Part shown: positions 19,173 through 27,197 of the stretch, one piece after another
Position numbering within the stretch: position 1 is the stretch's first letter
Layout: the number at the start of each line of letters is the position of its first letter
Origin: CAZIAK01 sp964537035
Lineage (GTDB): Bacteria > Planctomycetota > B15-G4
NCBI GenBank assembly: GCA_964537035.1
Contig: CAZIAK010000024.1
Coordinates: 12,938 to 76,937, forward strand
Direction of reading: 5' to 3'
Length of the DNA: 64,000 nt
The notes under the pieces: generated by a model
Told to the model about the DNA's origin: nothing
Seen by the model: the letters and a program-made list of their open reading frames with translations, nothing else
Databases searched by the model: none
Position numbers and translations under genes: made by a program

Positions 19173-20891
19173 TCAGCCCAGCAGGCCCGCCTGGCTCATG
19201 ACCCTGCGCATCGAAGACAGGGGCATGTTGCCCGCCCTCAGGAACGTCTCGTGAAAGACCCTGTCGAGGGCCAGGCCGTCGAGCTGCCCGGCGTTGGCGG
19301 CCACGACGTCGCGCTTCAGCTGCCAGACCATGCGGTTGCCGGTGAGGTAGCTGAGGGGATAGCCCCGCTCCATCGAGTACCAGTTCAGCTCGGCCTGAAC
19401 CCGGCCCGGTACGAAGCCCGTCACCGCGGCGAGCAGGTTGCCCGCGGCCTCGAAGGGGTCGTCTGGGGTGATGTCGGCGTCGACGCCCACATCGAGGAAG
19501 CTCCGTTCGCCAGACATGAAGAAGAGGTCGATGGCCACCCGGGCGCCGATGCGGCTGATGTCCCGCTTGCCCACGAAGCGCGCCTCGTCGACCCGCTCGC
19601 CCATGTAGCCCACGTCGAGCATGTAGTCCTCGAGGTAGGTGGTCCAGCCCTCGTGGTGTTCGTTGCCCGAGTAGAGCCTGCGAATCACCGAGGGGTGGGC
19701 TGCCGCCCAGGCCAGCTGCAGATGGTGCCCGGGCGTGCCCTCGTGCAACATCATTCCGGGGATGGACAGCTCGGTGTGTTCGTCGACCAGCTCGTCACTC
19801 AGGGTCAGGTGCACCAGGCTCGTCTTGGTGCCCTCGCGAAACGCTGCCGGTGGCCACATGGCTCCCGCCGGGATGGTGGGCTCGAGGTACGACGGCGTGC
19901 GCTCGATGACGATGTCATTGTCGAGGTCGAGGGGGAAGAGATCGCGCTCGGCTATGAACTCGACCAGCCGCCCCCGTTCGACCTGATAGCGCTCAAGGAT
20001 GTCGTCCAGACGACCGTTGGGCAGCTCGACGCTGTACTGCCTTGCCAGATGCTGTTGCAGCGCGTCTGCGCTGGTGTCGTCGGGCAGCCCGTGGCGGGGG
20101 GCGAGCCGTGCGCGCAGCTCTTCGATGGTGGCGCTCGTCTCGGCCAGGAAATCCCGAGCCATGGTGTGCAGCTCTTCGAGCGAGAGGTCGATGCCTCGCA
20201 AGGCCACCAGACGCCGGGTCTGCTCCATGCCGATGTGCAGGCCGTCGGTGGTGGGCATGGCGGCGAGCTGGACGGCGTAGTCCTGCAGCGCAGTCTCGGC
20301 CTGTGCCCGGGCCGCGATCAGCTGGGGCAGCCCGTCGAACGCGCACTCGCTGGCCCAGGTCTGCAAGGTGTCGAGGAGCGAGGGCAGCTCGTGCACCGTG
20401 GCCAGGTCCATGGCGGTCCAGCGGGCCACGGGCCGGCCCAGCTGAGCCAACATGGACCCCAGGCTGTCCGGGATGGCTTGCAGTCGTCCCACCACTTCGT
20501 TCAGGCGTTCGTGGGCCGGGCGTGGGTCGTTCGACAGCAGCACCGTGAAACCGAGCCCGATATCATCGCCAGCCCGGGGGCACTGGACCCGTTGTGTCGC
20601 GCCGTTGAAGGTGAAGCCGAGGTCGAAGATCTCCCGCTCCAGAGAGAGCCGGGCCATGTCGAGGTCGAGCCGTTGATCGTCAGTGAGCTCGCAGCTGTCG
20701 GGGCCCTCGGCGCCCAGGCCGTCCAGCTGGGTCAGCAGCCCCTGGGCTTCGGCGATCGTGGCGTTCGTCGCTGCGGAGGAACGATCGGGCAACTCGGCGC
20801 CCCGGCCGTCGACCCCTAGCTCAAGGCACAGGTTGGGGTCGAGGGTGCGGTGCTCGAAGTAGGCGGCAGAGAAGGCGTCGAACGGGTTCAT
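19173..20891 (-). CDS. DUF885 family metallopeptidase-like protein
   Basis: The 572-residue protein has no clear signal peptide. It matches the DUF885 family: N-terminal helical region, then RNAFREG-like part (AAFREGTKTSLVHLTL), and the zinc-type motif LHEGTPGHHLQLAWA, where His-Glu-x-x-x-His-His resembles an H-E-x-x-H site with an extended spacer. After that come YLEDYMLDVGYMG and the end segment RAGNMPLSSMRRVM. Members are believed to be peptidases related to M32, but few have been tested. The gene lies 46 bases downstream of the small unknown gene ending at 20938 and 228 bases upstream of the serine hydrolase, all on the same strand. Confidence 0.85.
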   Translation of the reverse strand: MNPFDAFSAAYFEHRTLDPNLCLELGVDGRGAELPDRSSAATNATIAEAQGLLTQLDGLGAEGPDSCELTDDQRLDLDMARLSLEREIFDLGFTFNGATQRVQCPRAGDDIGLGFTVLLSNDPRPAHERLNEVVGRLQAIPDSLGSMLAQLGRPVARWTAMDLATVHELPSLLDTLQTWASECAFDGLPQLIAARAQAETALQDYAVQLAAMPTTDGLHIGMEQTRRLVALRGIDLSLEELHTMARDFLAETSATIEELRARLAPRHGLPDDTSADALQQHLARQYSVELPNGRLDDILERYQVERGRLVEFIAERDLFPLDLDNDIVIERTPSYLEPTIPAGAMWPPAAFREGTKTSLVHLTLSDELVDEHTELSIPGMMLHEGTPGHHLQLAWAAAHPSVIRRLYSGNEHHEGWTTYLEDYMLDVGYMGERVDEARFVGKRDISRIGARVAIDLFFMSGERSFLDVGVDADITPDDPFEAAGNLLAAVTGFVPGRVQAELNWYSMERGYPLSYLTGNRMVWQLKRDVVAANAGQLDGLALDRVFHETFLRAGNMPLSSMRRVMSQAGLLG

Positions 20892-20937
20892 GGCTGACAG
20901 CTCAGGAAGGAAGAGGAGGCGTGCGCACGGCCCAAGC

Positions 20938-21327
20938 TCAGAACATGACGCCCCAGCTCTCGGGGTAGTCTCGGCTCGCGCCTGTCTTCTTGCTCACGAA
21001 GTCGGCTGCGGTGAAGGGCTCGCCGAGCCAGGCCTCCATGAGGGCCTGGGGCACCGCAGCCCAGGAGAGATAACGATACTCCCGCCCGTCGTCGAGGGGA
21101 TCGATGGCGAGATGAGGCCGCCCGTTGGCCCGCAGCTGGTCGAGCTGCTGGAACAGCTCTTCAGGCTCCAGCCCGATCTGCACGGCAAACCGTTGGCTCG
21201 AACCATCGTCGAGCCGCACCAACGAAGAAGCACCCTCATGGGTGAGTTCGAGCAGTGGAGTCAGCCGCGTGGAGACAGCGCCCAGCACCCGCCATTCAAA
21301 GGGGTACTCGTTGGTCGCGTGGGGCAT
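20938..21327 (-). CDS. Small conserved-looking protein of unknown function
   Basis: A 129-residue acidic soluble protein, no signal peptide or membrane segment, no family I recognise. It has alternating beta-like stretches at the N-terminus (EWRVLGAVSTRLTPLLELTHEG; here cited only for its first part EWRVLGAVSTRL) and a C-terminal half with QALMEAWLGEPFTAADFVSKK. It sits between a DUF885 gene (46 bases downstream) and a SlyD-like isomerase gene (34 bases upstream) on the same strand, and codon use is like that of its neighbours, so I take it as real and probably co-transcribed. Opposite-strand frames here lack plausible protein features. Confidence 0.6.
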   Translation of the reverse strand: MPHATNEYPFEWRVLGAVSTRLTPLLELTHEGASSLVRLDDGSSQRFAVQIGLEPEELFQQLDQLRANGRPHLAIDPLDDGREYRYLSWAAVPQALMEAWLGEPFTAADFVSKKTGASRDYPESWGVMF

Positions 21328-21361
21328 GGGCAGCGCTCACAGCGCAGGTTACCGGCGAGGC

Positions 21362-21850
21362 TCAGTCGTGCTGGCAGCCTTCTGCATCGCCGTGGACGTG
21401 TCCGTGCTCCAGCTCTTCGCTCGTGGCTTCGCGTACCTCGATCACCTTGACGTCGAAGTTCAGGGCCACGCCAGCCAGGGGGTGGTTGGCATCGATGACC
21501 ACGTCGTCGCCCACGATGGCAGCGACAGACACGATGTGGATGCCGTCATCGCTCTCGGCCTGGAACTGCATGCCCACTTCAAGCTCGACATCCTCGGGGA
21601 GGTCGGTGCGAGGCATGGTCTGGAGCATCTCGTCGTCCCGCTCGCCGTAGGCGTCCTCGGGCTTGAGGTGGACCTTCAACTCGTCGCCCACGGCCTTGCC
21701 ATCGAGCTCTGTCTCGAGGCGTGGGATCAGGCTGTCCGTGCCATGGATGTAGATCAGCGGGGTGTCGCCCTCAGACGTGTCGATCAGCTCTCCGGCGTCG
21801 TCGGTCAGCGTGTACTCGAGAGTGGCTACGGCGTTCTTGGTGATCTTCAC
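21362..21850 (-). CDS. FKBP-type peptidyl-prolyl isomerase, SlyD-like
   Basis: The 162-residue cytoplasmic protein has the split FKBP domain of the SlyD group: VATLEYTLTDDAGELIDTS, then PLIYIHGTDSLIPRLE, an inserted chaperone flap (KVHLKPEDAYGERDDEML region), and the return DANHPLAGVALNFDVKV. The tail EELEHGHVHGDAEGCQHD carries four His and one Cys, like the metal-binding tail of SlyD. It is an isomerase and chaperone for prolyl bonds and may bind nickel or zinc. The best start is GTG at 21850 (VKITKNAVATLEY), with GGAG 6 bases upstream; the open frame further up has no family similarity. The next gene upstream is a PLP enzyme ending at 22030. Confidence 0.85.
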   Translation of the reverse strand: MKITKNAVATLEYTLTDDAGELIDTSEGDTPLIYIHGTDSLIPRLETELDGKAVGDELKVHLKPEDAYGERDDEMLQTMPRTDLPEDVELEVGMQFQAESDDGIHIVSVAAIVGDDVVIDANHPLAGVALNFDVKVIEVREATSEELEHGHVHGDAEGCQHD

Positions 21851-21954
21851 GTTCGCTCCGGTGTCGGTAGGGCTCAAGCGCTGCTCAAGCCGCGCGGTCA
21901 GCTGGCCAGTATCTCCGCCCCGAGAGGGAAATCCAGAGGCCACCGTCGCTCAGA

Positions 21955-21974
21955 GCTCCCCTGGGGACGGGAGC
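21955..21974 (-). terminator. Hairpin downstream of trans-sulfuration enzyme gene
   Basis: GCTCCC (21955-21960) pairs with GGGAGC (21969-21974) around an 8-base loop in the 179-base gap after the minus-strand gene ending at 22030. No T-run is seen, so the terminator call is moderate to weak. Confidence 0.3.
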
Positions 21975-22029
21975 CCTCTCGGGCCAGGCAGCCTGTGCGC
22001 AATGAGCCAAGATCCGAGTCTGCAGGAAG

Positions 22030-23301
22030 CTATTCCTTCAGGGCGTGGCGCAGATCACGACGGAGGTCCGAAAGGTGCTCCAGGCCCACTGAGAGCCGGA
22101 TCGTGCCGCCGGTCACGCCGAGGGCGGCCAGGTCTTCGGGGGGCACGTCGGCGTGGGTCATGCGCATGGGATGCTCCACCAGGCTCTCCGTGCCACCCAG
22201 CGACACCGCCAGGCGGAAGACCTCGAAGCGATCGAGCACGGCAAACGCGGCCTCTTCTCCACCCTCCACGTCGAAGGAGATGAGCGAGCCTGTGCCCGTG
22301 CATTGCTGCTCGAACAGCTCGTACTGAGGGTCGTCGGGTTTGAGCAGCGACGGGTGGGAGACCGTCGTCACCCGGGGATGCTCCGCGAGCAGCTTGGCCA
22401 GGGCCTTGGCGCTCTTGGCCTGCCGCCGCATGCGCACCGAGACGGTCTCCAGGGAGCGCAGCAGCAGCCACCCGTTGAACGGCGTGGTCACCGTGCCCAG
22501 GATCGTGCGCAGGTCACGGATGGGCTTGATCAGCGCGGCGCTGCCCGTGGCCAGGCCAGCCACCAGGTCGCTGTGTCCGCCCAGGAACTTCGTGGCCGAG
22601 TAGATGACCACGTCAGCGCCCAGGGTGGCGGGGCGCTGGAAGATCGGGCCGAGCAGGGTGTTGTCCACCATGGTCACCACTTGCGGGCCTTCCCGTTCGG
22701 CGGAGAGTTCGCGGGCCAGGGCGGACACCGCGGCGATGTCACTGTGCAGCAAGTTGGGGTTCGCCGGGGTCTCCAAGAAGATCACCTTGATCCGCTCGCG
22801 CCCGACTGCGTCAGCCACCGCAGCCATGGCCTCGGCCACGCCGTCACCTGCGGGGACGAACCGCGCCTCCACGCCGTACTTGGCCAGCACGTGGTGGAAC
22901 AGATAGTGCGTGCCGCCATAGACCGGCGACGTCGACAGCACCACGTCGCCGGGCTCCACGAAGGCCAGCACGCAGGTCGAGATGGCAGCCATGCCCGTCG
23001 AGAAGGTGGCGCCCATCTCGGTGCGATCCCAGGCGGCCATGCGCTCTTCGAAGATCTGCAGGTTCGGGTTGTTCAGCCGACTGTAGATGAGCCCTTGCTG
23101 CTCACCCTCGTCGGGATCACGCAGCCCGTAGGCCAGCTCGAAGAAGCGCTTGCCCTCGGCCGCTGACTCGAACTGAAAGGTGGAGGTGAGAAATACCGGC
23201 GGCTTCACCGACATCTCAGAACGGGCCGGGTCATAGGCGTAGCCGAGGGCCAGGGTCTCGGGGTTGAACTCCTTCTCGCCGTCGCTGTGCTTGCGCTTCA
23301 T
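22030..23301 (-). CDS. PLP-dependent Cys/Met metabolism enzyme (cystathionine gamma-synthase/methionine gamma-lyase type)
   Basis: The 423-residue protein belongs to the Cys/Met-metabolism PLP family. Visible signatures are IYSRLNNPNLQIFEERMA, a phosphate-binding FSTGMAAIS, SPVYGGTHYLF, and the lysine motif YSATKFLGGHSD, in which Lys forms the Schiff base. It closes with SLGGTESLVEHP and RLSVGLEH, both usual for this family. Whether it makes cystathionine from O-acyl-homoserine or degrades methionine, cystathionine or homocysteine cannot be settled from sequence reading. ATG at 23301 (MKRKHSDGEKEFNPETLALG) has GAGAAG about 6 bases upstream; upstream codons to 23472 look non-coding. It is divergent from the M14 carboxypeptidase gene and may head the minus-strand run down to 14612. 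Confidence 0.9.
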   Translation of the reverse strand: MKRKHSDGEKEFNPETLALGYAYDPARSEMSVKPPVFLTSTFQFESAAEGKRFFELAYGLRDPDEGEQQGLIYSRLNNPNLQIFEERMAAWDRTEMGATFSTGMAAISTCVLAFVEPGDVVLSTSPVYGGTHYLFHHVLAKYGVEARFVPAGDGVAEAMAAVADAVGRERIKVIFLETPANPNLLHSDIAAVSALARELSAEREGPQVVTMVDNTLLGPIFQRPATLGADVVIYSATKFLGGHSDLVAGLATGSAALIKPIRDLRTILGTVTTPFNGWLLLRSLETVSVRMRRQAKSAKALAKLLAEHPRVTTVSHPSLLKPDDPQYELFEQQCTGTGSLISFDVEGGEEAAFAVLDRFEVFRLAVSLGGTESLVEHPMRMTHADVPPEDLAALGVTGGTIRLSVGLEHLSDLRRDLRHALKE

Positions 23302-23543
23302 GGGTCTTCTCGAGGGGACATGGGCACGGTAGCACCGCAGCAGGGCTGCGCCTGGCCGCGAGAGCATCTCAACAGTGATTGGGGGTGGGACTGCGCAGAG
23401 AACGGCCCGGGTCTTCGCCATCGTGCGCAGCTGGTGCCGGTGGGCCGTGCGGGCTGGCCGTTCTTGGTCCATACTGGTGCGGCATCCCGTTCGTCTTCCG
23501 ACTCCTCCTTGAAGACCTGGCTTCCCTCGGCGTCGCTGATCTC

Positions 23544-25289
23544 ATGCTCTCTTCGTTCTCTCCCGTAGGCTTGTCGCTGCTTCTGTCTCTGGTCATCGTC
23601 TCGCAGCCAAGTGCTCAAGCGGTGCCGCTGCCCTTTGATCCGAGCTCCATTGTCGAGGTGCGGGTCGACGACCTCGACCGCGATCAGGTGGTGGCGCTCA
23701 CTCTCGACGGCTTTGACGTCACGTCGGTGCAAGGGCGCAGCGCGTTTCTGTCCCTGCCCGAGAATGATCTGGGTGCGCTGACGTCACGGGGTCTGTCTTT
23801 CGTTCGCCTGGCGCCCGCCAAGCCTGCGGATGAGTCGTTCCTGGCCGCGTATCACAGCTACGCGTCGCTGGCCACCGAGCTGCAGTCGATCGCCGCCAGT
23901 TACCCGAACCTGTGCCAGCTCTCGTCCGTGGGCAACTCGGTGCAGGGGCGGCAGCTATGGATCATGAAGATCTCCGACAACGTGGCGCTGCAAGAAGACG
24001 AGCCCGAGTTTCGCTACATCTCCACCATGCACGGCGACGAGCCCATCGGCATGGAGATGTGCCTGAACATGATCCATGAGCTGCTGGACAACTACGGCAG
24101 CGACCCCGAGATCACGGGGTTGGTCGACGACCTGGAGATCTGGATCCTGCCGCTGATGAACCCGGACGGCTACACCGCAGGCAGTCGTTACAACGCCCAG
24201 GGCGTCGATCTGAACCGAGACTTTCCCGATCGGGTCAACGACCCGGTGAACACCACGGCGGGCCGGGCCATCGAGACGGCGCGGGTGATGAACTGGGGCT
24301 TCAACCACTCGCCTGTGCTGTCGGCGAACTTTCATTCGGGCGCGCTGGTGGTGAACTATCCCTACGACAGCGACCCCAACCCGTTCGCGCCGTACTCGGC
24401 CGCGCCAGACGACTCGCTCTTCATCGCCCAGTCGTTGGCCTACGCCTCGCTGAACGCGCCCATGTCGGCGAGCCCCTGGTTCAGCCAGGGCATCGTGAAC
24501 GGAGTCGAGTGGTATCTGGTCCACGGCGGCATGCAGGATTGGAACTATTACTGGATGGGCTGCAACGACGTGACCATCGAACTGGGAGACACCAAGTGGC
24601 CCAGCTCGTCCCAGCTGCCCGGCCTCTGGAACGACAACCGGGACGCCATGCTGGCCTACATGGGCTGGGCCCTGCGCGGCGTGCGAGGTGTGGTCACCGA
24701 CGCGCTCACGGGCCAGCCGCTCCCGGCCACGGTGACGGTGATGGGCATCGACCACGACGTGTTCACCGACCCGGACGTGGGCGACTACCACCGCATGGTC
24801 GAGCCCGGCACCTACACCGTGACCATCGCCGCGAGCGGGTACGTGAGCCAGGTGATCCCTGGCGTGTCGGTGGGGGCGGGGGACGCCACTGTGCTTTCAG
24901 TGGCCTTGTCTCCCGAGGGCTGGTCCGACCTGGGCCTTGGGCTGGCTGGCACAGCAGGGCAGGTGCCGACGCTCACGGGTTCAGGGCCCCTCACCGCCTC
25001 GTCGGTCAACGCCGTCGACCTGGCCGCAGCGCTCCCCGGCGCGGCGGCCCATCTGGTCTTCGGCCTCACCCGGATCGACGCCGGGTTCAAGGGCGGCGTG
25101 CTGGTGCCCGCGCCCGATCTGCTCATCAGCGGGCTGCCCATCGACGGCGCGGGGCAGCTCTCGGTGCCCTTCGTGTGGCCCACGGGCGTCCCCGCTGGCT
25201 TCCCGTTCTACCTGCAGGTCTGGGTCGAAGACGGCCAGGGTCCGCTCGGATTCGCTGCTTCGAACGGCCTGGGGGGCGAGGCTCAATAG
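23544..25289 (+). CDS. Secreted M14 zinc carboxypeptidase with shared C-terminal module
   Basis: The 581-residue protein has a signal peptide (MLSSFSPVGLSLLLSLVIVS; ends near AQA). After a short prodomain the M14 catalytic domain shows STMHGDEPIG (His and Glu zinc ligands), LPLMNPDGY, DLNRDFPD (Arg for substrate carboxylate), NFHSGALVVNYPYD (third ligand His) and VTIELGDTKWP (catalytic Glu). A transthyretin-like carboxypeptidase regulatory domain (GVVTDALTGQPLPATVTV) follows, then the roughly 115-residue C-terminal module with LGLGLAG, GFKGGVLVPAPD and LGFAASNGL. That module occurs on two other secreted proteins in this window. The enzyme should release C-terminal residues from peptides outside the cell or in the periplasm. 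Confidence 0.92.
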   Translation: MLSSFSPVGLSLLLSLVIVSQPSAQAVPLPFDPSSIVEVRVDDLDRDQVVALTLDGFDVTSVQGRSAFLSLPENDLGALTSRGLSFVRLAPAKPADESFLAAYHSYASLATELQSIAASYPNLCQLSSVGNSVQGRQLWIMKISDNVALQEDEPEFRYISTMHGDEPIGMEMCLNMIHELLDNYGSDPEITGLVDDLEIWILPLMNPDGYTAGSRYNAQGVDLNRDFPDRVNDPVNTTAGRAIETARVMNWGFNHSPVLSANFHSGALVVNYPYDSDPNPFAPYSAAPDDSLFIAQSLAYASLNAPMSASPWFSQGIVNGVEWYLVHGGMQDWNYYWMGCNDVTIELGDTKWPSSSQLPGLWNDNRDAMLAYMGWALRGVRGVVTDALTGQPLPATVTVMGIDHDVFTDPDVGDYHRMVEPGTYTVTIAASGYVSQVIPGVSVGAGDATVLSVALSPEGWSDLGLGLAGTAGQVPTLTGSGPLTASSVNAVDLAAALPGAAAHLVFGLTRIDAGFKGGVLVPAPDLLISGLPIDGAGQLSVPFVWPTGVPAGFPFYLQVWVEDGQGPLGFAASNGLGGEAQ

Positions 25290-25329
25290 GGCGGCCAAGG
25301 ACTCGGAGCGTCTCGGGTCGACGAGGCCG

Positions 25330-25419
25330 CTGGGTCACCGAGGGCCCCTGGGTCGCCGAGGGTCTCTGGGACACCGAGGGCCCCTGGGTCATCGAGGGCC
25401 TCTGGGACACCGAGGGCTG
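25330..25419 (+). repeat. 18-bp tandem repeat, five copies
   Basis: Five head-to-tail copies start at 25330, 25348, 25366, 25384 and 25402. The consensus is CTGGGWCACCGAGGGCCC with one to four differences per copy. The block begins 41 bases after the carboxypeptidase stop codon and ends before the TetR promoter. The unit is a multiple of three, but the sequence lies outside any supported gene. It is a candidate variable-number tandem repeat. Confidence 0.9.
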
Positions 25420-25495
25420 GCCGTGCCTCCGTGGTCGGGGGCGAGGTGGGCCGGGAGCGCTCATCGCAGGCATCAAGCGACTCTCTGTGTGGCTC

Positions 25496-25524
25496 TTGAC
25501 AAGACCGAACGGTCGTACTATTTT
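25496..25524 (+). promoter_or_regulatory. Sigma-70-type promoter with TetR operator
   Basis: TTGACA at 25496-25501 and TATTTT at 25519-25524 are separated by 17 bases and lie just before the TetR-family ATG at 25532. The palindrome GACCG-AA-CGGTC (25503-25514) fills the spacer, so a bound repressor dimer would block RNA polymerase. This fits auto-repression. The -10 is so close to the ATG that the transcript would be nearly leaderless. Confidence 0.7.
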
Positions 25525-25531
25525 CCTGACC

Positions 25532-26119
25532 ATGAGCAAAGGAGCCGACACTCGCGCCGCGATCCTCGATGCAGGCATGTCCGTAGCCGCCACGGAGGGG
25601 CTCGAAGCCCTGTCCATCGGTCGCCTCGCCGACAGGGTAGGCCTCTCGAAGAGCGGGCTCTTTGCCCATTTCAGATCGAAAGAGCTGCTGCAGCTGCAGG
25701 TCCTTGGTTACGCCCGTGAGCACTTCGTCTCCCACGTCATGCAACCGGCCCTGGGCGAGCCTCGGGGCGAGCCAAGGATCGTCGCCCTGCTTGAGAACTG
25801 GTTGACCTGGGGCTCTTCTCCAGAGCGAAAGGGGGGCTGCGTCTTCCTCCAGGCTGCCGCAGAGTACGACGACCGGCCAGGAGTGGTGCGCGACCTGCTG
25901 GTCCAGACCCAGCGAGACTGGCGCGATGCCCTGGTGCGCGCCGCTGACCTGGCCGTCGAAGAGGGCCACTTCAGGGCCGGGCTCGACACCCAGCAGTTCG
26001 CCTTCGAGATGTACGCCCTGATCATGGCGCACCACTTCTACCAGCGGCTGCTGGACGACCCTGTCACTCCCAGCCGCACCCGGGCCGCCTTCGAGCGGTT
26101 GCTGGAATCCTGCCGCTGA
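25532..26119 (+). CDS. TetR/AcrR-family transcriptional repressor
   Basis: The 195-residue protein has an N-terminal TetR helix-turn-helix: TRAAILDAGMSVAATEGLEAL, here quoted as AILDAGMSVAATEGLEAL, then SIGRLADRVGLSKSGLFAHF and RSKELL. The C-terminal ligand domain includes SPERKGGCVFLQAAAEYDDRPG and QFAFEMYALIMAHHFYQRLL, which resembles the TetR_C group found beside hydrolases and reductases. Start ATG 25532 is set by the promoter only 8 bases upstream. The palindrome in that promoter suggests self-repression, and a near-copy of it lies at the start of the next gene, an alpha/beta hydrolase 47 bases downstream, so both genes are the likely regulon. The inducer is unknown. Confidence 0.9.
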   Translation: MSKGADTRAAILDAGMSVAATEGLEALSIGRLADRVGLSKSGLFAHFRSKELLQLQVLGYAREHFVSHVMQPALGEPRGEPRIVALLENWLTWGSSPERKGGCVFLQAAAEYDDRPGVVRDLLVQTQRDWRDALVRAADLAVEEGHFRAGLDTQQFAFEMYALIMAHHFYQRLLDDPVTPSRTRAAFERLLESCR

Positions 26120-26166
26120 GCCCGCCTCTCTCCACACCCCAGTTTCACCATTTGAGCACGTCCGCA

Positions 26167-27021
26167 ATGCCAGTTAAAAGCACGAACGATCGGTCAACTC
26201 CTCTCGCCCTGCTTGCTGCCCAGACGGGCTTCCGGGTCCTGTCCACCGTGGCGCCGGGCGTGGCTGCCCGGGCCGCCGCTCGTATGTTCTGTTCGCCCCG
26301 CCGCCATCGTCGCCCTGACGCCGAGCGAGAGAGCCTGGGCGAGGCCCAGCCCCTCTCGCTGCGCATGGGACTGCGGCGGCTGCCTGCCTGGCGTTGGGGT
26401 GCGGTCGGTGCGCCCACGGTGCTCCTGGTCCACGGCTGGGAGGGACGGGGCAGCCAGCTGCACTCCTTCGTCAAGCCACTGCTCGACCGAGGTTTCTCCG
26501 TGGTGACCTGGGATGCCCCGGGTCACGGCGATTCACCGGGCCGCCAGTCGTCCCTCGTCGAGTTCGCCGACGCGCTCTGGGCGGCCGGGCGCCAGGCCGG
26601 CGAGGTGCACGGCGTGATCGCCCACTCCATGGGCTGCGCCGCCACCGCCATCGCGTTCGGCGAGGGCCTGCCCGTGGCCCGAGCCGCCTTCGTGGCCTCG
26701 CCCACGAGCCTGGGCGACTACACCCATCAGTTCGCCGAGCTGGTGGGGCTGCCCGAGTCCGTGCGCGCCCGCATGGTGACTGGCATGGAGCGGCGCTTCC
26801 TGGTGGACTTCGAAGACCTGGACCTGCGCAGCGTCATCCTCCCGGACGACGTGCCCCTGCTCATCGTCCACGACGAGGACGACAAGGAGGTGCCCTCGCA
26901 CCACGGCCAGCTGATCGCAGAGCGCTGGCCCGGGTCCCAGCTGGTAATCACAGAAGGGCTGGGGCATCGGCGGGTGTTGCGTGACCCGGATGTTGTGTCG
27001 CAGATCGTCGACTGGATGTAG
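26167..27021 (+). CDS. Alpha/beta hydrolase
   Basis: The 284-residue cytoplasmic protein has the alpha/beta-hydrolase core: VLLVHGWEGRGSQL (oxyanion hole HG-W), TWDAPGHGDS, the nucleophile elbow GVIAHSMGCAATA (Ser in H-S-M-G), an Asp in LLIVHDEDDKEVP and His in EGLGHRRVLRDP. A basic N-terminal stretch of about 60 residues precedes the core. It is preceded by a TetR gene on the same strand, a common pairing where the hydrolase acts on the compound that releases the repressor. A TTG at 26152 is an alternative start. A near-copy of the TetR operator lies at 26184-26195, within the first codons. Confidence 0.85.
   Translation: MPVKSTNDRSTPLALLAAQTGFRVLSTVAPGVAARAAARMFCSPRRHRRPDAERESLGEAQPLSLRMGLRRLPAWRWGAVGAPTVLLVHGWEGRGSQLHSFVKPLLDRGFSVVTWDAPGHGDSPGRQSSLVEFADALWAAGRQAGEVHGVIAHSMGCAATAIAFGEGLPVARAAFVASPTSLGDYTHQFAELVGLPESVRARMVTGMERRFLVDFEDLDLRSVILPDDVPLLIVHDEDDKEVPSHHGQLIAERWPGSQLVITEGLGHRRVLRDPDVVSQIVDWM
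26184..26195 (+). promoter_or_regulatory. Second TetR-like operator inside the hydrolase 5' end
   Basis: GAACGATCGGTC agrees with the promoter palindrome GACCGAACGGTC at 10 of 12 positions and keeps the half-site CGGTC. It falls 17 bases after the hydrolase ATG, so binding would act as a roadblock. It could be chance given the short length. Confidence 0.35.
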
Positions 27022-27149
27022 GGGCTGCGCTGCAGGTCGTGGCGGCTCTCGCTCGGCCGGGGTTGGCGGCGCTCCCTGCTCGCTCTCAGTGACAGCGGGC
27101 CCCGCCGCAGCTGTTGCCGTGGCGAGGCCCGCGATGATGTGGGTGCCGG

Positions 27150-27184
27150 GTTGATCGAGGTGGCTGTTGAGGCTGGCGATCAAC
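27150..27184. terminator. Hairpin between convergent hydrolase and metzincin genes
   Basis: GTTGATCG (27150-27157) pairs exactly with CGATCAAC (27177-27184) around 19 bases, in the 176-base gap where two convergent genes end. The symmetry would serve both strands. It has no T-run. Confidence 0.35.
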
Positions 27185-27197
27185 CTGGGAGCCTCAC

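Noticed and set aside
25330..25419. CRISPR array in the 18-bp repeats
   Set aside because: Repeats are contiguous without spacers and degenerate; no cas gene is present.
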